A stretch of 35,859 bases of DNA from Candidatus Peribacteria bacterium (GTDB taxonomy: Bacteria > Patescibacteriota > Gracilibacteria > Peribacterales > Peribacteraceae). A program made the position numbers and the translations under genes. Where the stretch lies: assembly GCA_943350395.1 (NCBI GenBank), contig CALRAD010000001.1:1-35859 (forward strand). Reading direction: 5' to 3'. A model generated the notes under the pieces. It was not told the origin of the DNA and ran no database searches. It saw nothing but the letters and a program-made list of their open reading frames with translations. Of the stretch, positions 15,251 through 20,883 are shown one piece after another (position 1 is the first letter of the stretch; the number at the start of each line of letters is the position of its first letter).

Positions 15251-17726
15251 TCCTCCGCAAAATTTCACGGGACACAAATTCCTTGTCTCTGCCGTACTTG
15301 AGGCGGGAGAGCTGCTTATACGCTTCGACTGCTTTCGTGTCTTTGACGTAGGTCGTATCGAGCCAGGGACGAGGAATCTCGATCGAGAACGGGGTCGAGG
15401 GCTGGCTGTCGATCGACAGCTTCATACATGCTTTGAATGCGTCGAGGTTCACGAGATCCGACTGCGAGAAAGACGGAGCCATTTCTTTGGCGCAAAACTC
15501 GGCATCCTGCGGACCGATCTTATAGAACATCATCGTGCCGACGTTGCCGAAGACCGCACCTTTCAGCTTCACCGAGCCGGAGAGTTTGCTGTCTTTCTCA
15601 AGCTGATCCAGATACTGGTGAGCGATCACAAGACCAAGCCGGTACTTTCGAGCTTCGCTGAGGATCGACTCGATGGAGTCCGTCACGTAGTTCTGAAATT
15701 CATCGATGTAGAGGAAGAAATCTTTGCGAGCAGCGCTCTCCTCGCGCTGACGGCGCATGGCGGCAACCTGAATTTTGTTGACGATCATCATACCCAAAAG
15801 CTTGCTGTTAATATCGCCGATGAGACCCTTTGAGAGGTTCATCAGAAGAATCTTTCCGTTGTTCATGATGTCGCTGAAATCGATCGAACTCTTCACTTGA
15901 CCGACGATGTTTCGAATGAGCGTATTGGTCGTGAACTGACCGAACTTCGCAGCGAAGTACGGGATCATCTCCTGCTTCTCGCGCTGACCGGTCTGCGCCA
16001 TCTGCTTGTCCCAGAAAGAACGGACAATCGGATTCTTCAATCGTGCAACTTTGTGTTTTGCCCACTCGTCATCGGTGAAGAGACGCACGAGATCCGTGAT
16101 CGCTCCGCCCTCCTCCTCATCACCCATCAAGGTGAGACAACCGTTGCGGAAATAATCTTGAATACGCGGTCCGAAGATTTCTTCTCCAAACATTTTGACC
16201 ATCATGTTCATCGCATCGAGCGCAATCAAGTCACGCTCTTCGTCGGTTTTTGCCTCAAGCATATTCAGTCCCATCGGACGCTCTGTGTCGGCCGGGTTGA
16301 AATACACGATGTCGTCGGCACGCTCGCGGGGAATATAGGGGAAGAGATCTTCGATGAGTGATCCGTGAGGATCAACGACACAGATGCCCCGCTTATTGTG
16401 AAAATCCTGCCGAGCCATGATCTGAATGACAGAAGACTTTCCGGTACCCGTCTGACCGATGACGTAAAAGTGGCGAAAACGATCGTCGTTCTTCAGGAAT
16501 ATTTTCTGCTTCTCTCCTCGGACGGTATTGTATCCAAGAAAGAGACCGTCCTCCGGCACATTCTTCGGTGCGGGTGCAATTTTAAAATTCTGCCACTTGA
16601 TGTTTTGGACTTTGTTGTACTTGATGCTCGGAAAGTGAAAGAAACTCGAAAGCTCAGCCGTTCCGAGAAGCATCTTGTTCCAAAGAAGCGTCTGCAAGAA
16701 CGTATGTCTCGGTGTCCTCCTGATGAAGTCGTATATCATGCGGGCATTCGAATGATGTCGCGTGTGACGAAGACTGTTGCCGCGAATATCGTTGAACTGG
16801 GAGAAACTGTTTTTGATGCTTTCGAGATTGAGTTTTGCCCTCTCGTACGTCTCCGCCGAACTCACGATGCGAACCGTTGTGAGAAAGCCGGGAGAACCTG
16901 CCTTCTCATCAATGGCTTTGCTCAACTCTTCGACCTGTTGCGATACGCGCTCGGAGCCTTGTGGCGTTTCTTTCATGGGATCCTTGTCGTCGCTCGTCAG
17001 CATATTGACGAGACTGAGCAGAAGCGAGAAAGGATTCCACCACTTGAGATGATCCCCGCCTTTCTTCGGATTCAGAATCTTCTGTGCTTCCTTCTGGAGT
17101 ACTTTCTGCCAACCGGATTTCACCGGACGCAGCACGATCTGCACTGCTGCACCTTCGTCCTTCTTCAACTTGCTGAAGGCATTGGTGATCGTGTTGAACG
17201 GATCGCTCTTGAGCTGCGTATACGTCTTGAACGGATACACGAAATGCTTCGTCGGCACCAACGCGGTGGAAACGCTGACCGAATGCTTGGTGAAAATATT
17301 GTAGTCTTCCACGAGATCAATCACGGCATCAGGATAGAACGACGTAAGCTGTTTCTCGATGAGCGGAATGATGGATCTCGGCGCAACGACGAAAATAAGA
17401 ATTTCCCCTGCAAGTGCCGCGTACTCAAAAGAGAAGAAATGCGATCCCTTCCAATATCGCTTCACTGTGGAAACTTTCAAGCTGCCAAGGGTCTGACAGA
17501 GATGATCCATAATCCCAAGCACATCCTTGAAACTTTTGCCCGTCGAAAATTGTTCTGATTCCACTTCCTTGTCCTCTTTGCTTTCTTTCTTCGGCATCAG
17601 AATCTGAAGAAACACGAGTTCCCGCTCACGTCTCCTGTCTGTGATTAAACGCAACCACGCAAGAATACCCGCAACCGAAGCTGTAATGAGAACAAGTGCC
17701 AGGAGAAGAGTGAGGAGAGTCTGCAT
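15240..17726 (-). CDS. Membrane-anchored VirB4/TraG-like translocation ATPase (copy 1)
   Basis: 828 residues. One N-terminal membrane helix (about 3-26) is followed by a charged linker and a 350-residue accessory region. The P-loop ATPase core follows: Walker A GQTGTGKS at 424-431, Walker B CVVDPHG near 449-455, then NPADTERPMGLN, LLMNLSKG and YIDEFQNYVTD with the SEARKYRLGLVIAHQY sensor segment. The pattern matches type IV secretion coupling/VirB4-like ATPases with a TraG/TraM-recognition-type C-terminus, which pump DNA or protein across the membrane. It is paralogous to the protein at 20880-23507 across its whole length. No relaxase or other conjugation gene is nearby, so a chromosomal transport or DNA-uptake role is possible. 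Confidence 0.85.
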   Translation of the reverse strand: MQTLLTLLLALVLITASVAGILAWLRLITDRRRERELVFLQILMPKKESKEDKEVESEQFSTGKSFKDVLGIMDHLCQTLGSLKVSTVKRYWKGSHFFSFEYAALAGEILIFVVAPRSIIPLIEKQLTSFYPDAVIDLVEDYNIFTKHSVSVSTALVPTKHFVYPFKTYTQLKSDPFNTITNAFSKLKKDEGAAVQIVLRPVKSGWQKVLQKEAQKILNPKKGGDHLKWWNPFSLLLSLVNMLTSDDKDPMKETPQGSERVSQQVEELSKAIDEKAGSPGFLTTVRIVSSAETYERAKLNLESIKNSFSQFNDIRGNSLRHTRHHSNARMIYDFIRRTPRHTFLQTLLWNKMLLGTAELSSFFHFPSIKYNKVQNIKWQNFKIAPAPKNVPEDGLFLGYNTVRGEKQKIFLKNDDRFRHFYVIGQTGTGKSSVIQIMARQDFHNKRGICVVDPHGSLIEDLFPYIPRERADDIVYFNPADTERPMGLNMLEAKTDEERDLIALDAMNMMVKMFGEEIFGPRIQDYFRNGCLTLMGDEEEGGAITDLVRLFTDDEWAKHKVARLKNPIVRSFWDKQMAQTGQREKQEMIPYFAAKFGQFTTNTLIRNIVGQVKSSIDFSDIMNNGKILLMNLSKGLIGDINSKLLGMMIVNKIQVAAMRRQREESAARKDFFLYIDEFQNYVTDSIESILSEARKYRLGLVIAHQYLDQLEKDSKLSGSVKLKGAVFGNVGTMMFYKIGPQDAEFCAKEMAPSFSQSDLVNLDAFKACMKLSIDSQPSTPFSIEIPRPWLDTTYVKDTKAVEAYKQLSRLKYGRDKEFVSREILRRIGM

Positions 17727-17794
17727 TGCGTGCGGTTTCTATAGTAACTCAGTCGCGGAAGAAATGAAGAATGGTGAAATGAATATTTCCTTTT

Positions 17795-17823
17795 ATTATA
17801 GCACAAAAATGACATTTATTATA
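17795..17823 (-). promoter_or_regulatory. Tandem -10 boxes upstream of translocase ATPase 1
   Basis: Minus strand TATAAT occurs twice in this gap, at 17818-17823 and 17795-17800, each followed by AAA. The second is preceded by TGC, an extended -10. Neither has a clear -35. The leader from the second would be about 60 bases. A weaker TACTAT (17741-17746) lies 14 bases before ATG 17726. Confidence 0.4.
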
Positions 17824-17830
17824 GTGCTAT

Positions 17831-18844
17831 TCATCTCAGATATTTTGCTCTATTTGCATTATGTTCGTCATTGGTCACCGCATAATGAATGATGCCTTTT
17901 GGGTCATGCAAGTAATACCAGTAGGATGAGTCTTTTGGTCTGAGTGCAGCCAAAAAAGATGACTCTCCTGCGTTGCCAATCGGGCTTGGAGGTAACCCCT
18001 GCGTACGTCTCGTGTTGTACGGCGACACCGTTTCGACATCCGTTTTGGTCAGTGGTTCCGTCTTCTTGCCCAGTTCGTACCTTGTCGTTGCATCCACACC
18101 GAGAACGACTCTGTTCTGGAGACGCTTCCAGAGAATGCCGGCGATGATAGCGCGTTCTTCCGCGTGTCTCGACTCTGCTTCCACAAGAGATGCCATTGTA
18201 ACGAATCCACCGAAGGTCATCCCTTCTCGCTTTGCTTCCGCAGCATACTGAGTCACGATACGCTTTCGGAAATTGCCGAGCATGCGCTCGAGAAAAAATT
18301 TCGGAACGTAGTCAGTAGGTGACACAGCATACGTATCGGGAAAGAGGTAGCCTTCAAGACGTGAGCCTATCCCCTGCTCCCTCGTGCCTGCTGCTTTAGG
18401 AGGCAAAAATTCAAACGTCGAAAAATCGCAGTTGAATGCACAGTCCAAGATATCGCCTTCCTTGCCAAGGCCCTTCGATGCCATCAATCGATCGATCTCC
18501 GCAACGGTCAAACCCTCCGGAATCGTCACATTCAATTCCTGCGATTTTCCGCTGACGATCGTATCGGTGATCTCTTGAACCGACTGTGCAGGATTCAGCC
18601 CAAACACTCCAGCCTGCAGCTTTCCAGCTGCTCCTGTAAAACGCGCATAGATCTTGAATGCGGAAACGGAACGAATAAGCTCTGCATCAGAAAGCTTTGC
18701 TGCAATCGCAGAGAGTGATGATCCTTGTTCAATCGTCACAGGAATATTTTTCGTGTTCGACGAATCGACCGGAGCGAGCGCATAAAAAAACCAAAGAGAG
18801 CCAAGAATGCCGAACGCAACAACAAAAAGCAGGATTTTTTTCAT
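17831..18844 (-). CDS. mltG: Endolytic transglycosylase MltG (YceG family)
   Basis: 337 residues. N-terminal membrane helix (KKILLFVVAFGILGSLWFFY), LysM-like part (VTIEQGSSLSAIAAKLSDAE), then the YceG domain with LEGYLFPDTY, the catalytic Glu222 in ASLVEAESR and SPYNTRRTQGLPPSPI. MltG cuts nascent peptidoglycan glycan strands at the inner membrane and sets their length. Start ATG 18842-18844 fits TTGACA-17-AACAAT ending six bases upstream; ATG codons at 18859 and 18868 lie between or across the promoter boxes. A low-complexity stretch (AAGTREQGIGSR) just before LEGYLFPDTY looks like a short in-frame insertion. Confidence 0.93.
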   Translation of the reverse strand: MKKILLFVVAFGILGSLWFFYALAPVDSSNTKNIPVTIEQGSSLSAIAAKLSDAELIRSVSAFKIYARFTGAAGKLQAGVFGLNPAQSVQEITDTIVSGKSQELNVTIPEGLTVAEIDRLMASKGLGKEGDILDCAFNCDFSTFEFLPPKAAGTREQGIGSRLEGYLFPDTYAVSPTDYVPKFFLERMLGNFRKRIVTQYAAEAKREGMTFGGFVTMASLVEAESRHAEERAIIAGILWKRLQNRVVLGVDATTRYELGKKTEPLTKTDVETVSPYNTRRTQGLPPSPIGNAGESSFLAALRPKDSSYWYYLHDPKGIIHYAVTNDEHNANRAKYLR

Positions 18845-18850
18845 AATTTG

Positions 18851-18879
18851 ATTGTTCATTGCCCACACTCCAGTGTCAA
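18851..18879 (-). promoter_or_regulatory. Promoter of mltG, leaderless type
   Basis: Minus strand TTGACA (18874-18879), 17 bases, AACAAT (18851-18856), six bases, then ATG 18844. The -35 overlaps the base of the ybaB terminator stem by two bases. Confidence 0.55.
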
Positions 18880-18912
18880 GAAACCTCTCAAAAATCGCAG
18901 GAGAGGTTTCTT
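18878..18912 (-). terminator. Hairpin terminator at the end of ybaB
   Basis: AAGAAACCTCTC (18878-18889) and GAGAGGTTTCTT (18901-18912) form a perfect 12-bp stem with an 11-base loop, beginning within the ybaB stop codon. The following T-run is short, so it may be a weak terminator or an mRNA-stabilising hairpin. Confidence 0.6.
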
Positions 18913-19201
18913 AATTGTTTATCCCGAGACCCATTTGCCCCATCACGCCCTGCATGCGCTCGGCAGAGACGATCTGTGCCTTCTTCATTGCACGGTTAAA
19001 CGCATCGACAATCAGCACAGGGATACGTTCTCGCGGAACCTCGGGTGCAATCTCGACCGAAATGACTTCCATGCCTGCAGAGACGACAACCTTCACGCCC
19101 GACGCTTCCGCCTCGACATGAATGTATTTCAGCTCACTTTGCACTTTTTTTGCCTGCCGCTGAAACTTGAACGAATTCTTGAGTTCGGAGAAGGAGACCA
19201 T
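18911..19201 (-). CDS. ybaB: YbaB/EbfC family nucleoid-associated protein
   Basis: 96 residues, close to the family's usual 100-110. The pattern fits YbaB: an N-terminal charged helix (FKFQRQAKKVQSEL), a central sheet (GVKVVVSAGMEVISVEIAPE) and a C-terminal helix (VDAFNRAMKKAQ, then a Met/Gly tail). YbaB dimers bind DNA without strong sequence preference. In many bacteria ybaB follows dnaX and precedes recR; neither is here. A TACACT box ends six bases before the ATG. The stop is built into a hairpin. Confidence 0.88.
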   Translation of the reverse strand: MVSFSELKNSFKFQRQAKKVQSELKYIHVEAEASGVKVVVSAGMEVISVEIAPEVPRERIPVLIVDAFNRAMKKAQIVSAERMQGVMGQMGLGINN

Positions 19202-19207
19202 GCAAAG

Positions 19208-19213
19208 AGTGTA
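19208..19213 (-). promoter_or_regulatory. -10 box of ybaB, leaderless type
   Basis: Minus strand TACACT, six bases before ATG 19201. No convincing -35. Confidence 0.45.
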
Positions 19214-19255
19214 AAGTTAATTTCTGAAACTTGAAAGTAAAATTGCCGGAGAATG

Positions 19256-19297
19256 CTTCTCGATACGCGCCTCGGAGGCGCTACTCGAAGTGACACA
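19256..19297. repeat. Dispersed repeat, copy 2
   Basis: CTTCTCGATACGCGC (19256-19270), a seven-base centre, then GCGCTACTCGAAGTGACACA (19278-19297). Same blocks as 13962-14001. Located between mutY and ybaB. Confidence 0.8.
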
Positions 19298-19307
19298 CTG
19301 ATAATTT

Positions 19308-20318
19308 TCAGTGCTTCAGCAACCACTTCTTAAAATCTTGCTCAATCAAGTCATCTTTCGTCAACTTCTCAAGCAAGCCTGTAAGCCACTCCCGATAATC
19401 CGCGAATGACCAGCCTTCGCTCCTGCGGGAGCTCTGTCCGGCAGGCCAATCCAAAGTAATCCTCTTCCCAATCTCTGGAAGCGTCAGTCCCCTCTTCTCT
19501 TCACGAAGTGCATCAATGATGCGACCTCGGAAAATTCTGTTCGGAATAAATTTCCCTGCTACTTCTCGTCCGGGCTCGCGCTTCTTGCCCTGTAGCGATT
19601 TCTTCGAGAAATCTGCTACCGGAATCTTCCCGTATGCCTTAAATATCGGTCTCATACCAACCGGCATCAACTGCCACTTTGGATTATTTTTCGTACAGAC
19701 CAGTGATCCAAAATCCATCAGTGCTGCATAGAAATCCTTCGCCTTCCAGCCTGATTTCATCGCAGCTGCCATCACATCTTCAAGAAGAACGATCAGTTTT
19801 TTGTCTGATACTTTAAACGTTCCATCCGACTGCTCAGGACCGATAAAGCACCGATGCAAAATTCTTCGGATATTCGTATCAATGCAAGCTGTTGGCAAAT
19901 TGAATGCAAAATTACGGATCGCGCCTGCAGTGTAATGTCCGATACCGCTGATCGATTGCAGATGCTCGGAATCATGAGGAAACTTTCCGTGAAATTTTTC
20001 TACAATAGTTTTTGCTGCATCCCGAAGTCTGAGTGAACGAGAGTTGTAGCCAAGCCCTTTCCACGCAATCAGAACTTCACGATTTGATGCCTTTGCAAGG
20101 TCTTCTATTCTTGGAAAAGTCTGTATAAAATATTTATACAATATGATGACTCTCAAGACTTGCGTCTGCTGAAGCATAATCTCTGACACAAGGACAAGAT
20201 ACGCACGGTGATTTCTATCTCGCACCTTCAGATCACGCCACGGTAGCGTGCGCTTGTGAACAGCGAACCACTGCCGGAGTTCGGCGCAGAAGATACAAAT
20301 GTTTTCGATTCTCTTCAT
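19308..20318 (-). CDS. mutY: MutY-like adenine glycosylase lacking the iron-sulphur cluster
   Basis: 336 residues of the HhH-GPD superfamily. LPWRD near 25-29, Glu46 in SEIMLQQTQV, the helix-hairpin-helix GIGHYTAGAI near 125-134, and catalytic Asp147 in CIDTNIRR match MutY, which removes adenine opposite 8-oxoguanine. The [4Fe-4S] loop is degenerate. After Cys208 the positions expected to be Cys (215, 218, 224 by the C-x6-C-x2-C-x5-C spacing) are Trp, Met and Pro. The C-terminus looks like a winged helix (GRIIDALREEKRGLTLPEI...LTKDDLIE) rather than a NUDIX domain, so recognition of 8-oxoG may differ. A PAGQSSRRSEG stretch may be an inserted repeat. TATACT ends six bases before ATG 20318. Confidence 0.88.
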   Translation of the reverse strand: MKRIENICIFCAELRQWFAVHKRTLPWRDLKVRDRNHRAYLVLVSEIMLQQTQVLRVIILYKYFIQTFPRIEDLAKASNREVLIAWKGLGYNSRSLRLRDAAKTIVEKFHGKFPHDSEHLQSISGIGHYTAGAIRNFAFNLPTACIDTNIRRILHRCFIGPEQSDGTFKVSDKKLIVLLEDVMAAAMKSGWKAKDFYAALMDFGSLVCTKNNPKWQLMPVGMRPIFKAYGKIPVADFSKKSLQGKKREPGREVAGKFIPNRIFRGRIIDALREEKRGLTLPEIGKRITLDWPAGQSSRRSEGWSFADYREWLTGLLEKLTKDDLIEQDFKKWLLKH

Positions 20319-20324
20319 GCAGAA

Positions 20325-20330
20325 AGTATA
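20325..20330 (-). promoter_or_regulatory. -10 box of mutY, leaderless type
   Basis: Minus strand TATACT, six bases before ATG 20318; no good -35. It is divergent from the toxin-antitoxin promoter, whose -35 starts 15 bases away. Confidence 0.5.
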
Positions 20331-20345
20331 GCTGATGCTTGTCTC

Positions 20346-20374
20346 TTGACTGAGTGACACACTTTCGATACACT
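20346..20374 (+). promoter_or_regulatory. Promoter of the toxin-antitoxin operon
   Basis: TTGACT (20346-20351), 17 bases, TACACT (20369-20374). The -10 runs into CACTAGTG (20371-20378), a perfect palindrome that could be part of an autoregulatory operator. The leader to ATG 20399 is about 18 bases. Confidence 0.6.
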
Positions 20375-20398
20375 AGTGATGTACTTTCCCATCACCCT

Positions 20399-20632
20399 AT
20401 GCCAACGAAGAAACGAAGATTGAATATTACGCTCAGCAAAAACGCTGCACTCTTCGTGAAACAAATTGCGTTGCGAGATGATGTACCGGAAGCAACGAAG
20501 ATATCAGAACTCGTTGAGCTTGCGCTGGAGATAGAGGAGGATATGTATCTGAGCAGAAAATCCGATGAACTATTAGAACAATCAAAGGGCAAAACGGTTT
20601 CACACAAGGAATTCTGGTCAAAGCTCTTATGA
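20399..20632 (+). CDS. Type II antitoxin-like protein
   Basis: 77 residues starting at MPTKKRRLNITLSK. The basic N-terminus with a short strand (RLNITLS) followed by two helices resembles ribbon-helix-helix DNA-binding antitoxins, and the acidic C-terminus (ELALEIEEDMYLSRKSDELL) would wrap the toxin. It overlaps the toxin start by four bases (ATGA), the usual arrangement. Function is inferred from its partner and from the palindrome in its promoter. Confidence 0.75.
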   Translation: MPTKKRRLNITLSKNAALFVKQIALRDDVPEATKISELVELALEIEEDMYLSRKSDELLEQSKGKTVSHKEFWSKLL

Positions 20633-20883
20633 CGTATACCATTGAATATGCAAAGGCTTTTTCGTGGAAAAATCTTGAAAAGATTCCCAAGAACGACCTT
20701 CGAATGATACGAAATTCCATTGAACAAAAACTGACTACGGAACCGATCGCATTTGGAAAACCCCTAAGACATACACTCAAAGGAAGCCGAAGGTTGCGTG
20801 TCGGTGATTATCGAATTATTTACAATGTCAAAAAAAAAACGGTCACGATTTCACTCATCGCAAATCGATCGAAGGTCTACTAA
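20629..20883 (+). CDS. RelE/ParE-superfamily toxin
   Basis: 84 residues. The end has the RelE-fold signature: PLRHTLKGSRRLRVGDYRII, then a strand pair finishing ISLIANRSKVY. RelE-type toxins cleave mRNA in the ribosome; ParE-type ones poison gyrase. Length and the KGSRRLRVGDYRIIY stretch favour the RelE side. It starts inside the antitoxin stop and ends overlapping the stop of the convergent ATPase gene by four bases. Confidence 0.85.
   Translation: MTYTIEYAKAFSWKNLEKIPKNDLRMIRNSIEQKLTTEPIAFGKPLRHTLKGSRRLRVGDYRIIYNVKKKTVTISLIANRSKVY

Noticed and set aside
16365-17558. Plus-strand open frame of 397 codons
   Set aside because: It lies entirely opposite translocase ATPase 1, has Arg/His/Leu-rich shadow composition, and has no promoter.
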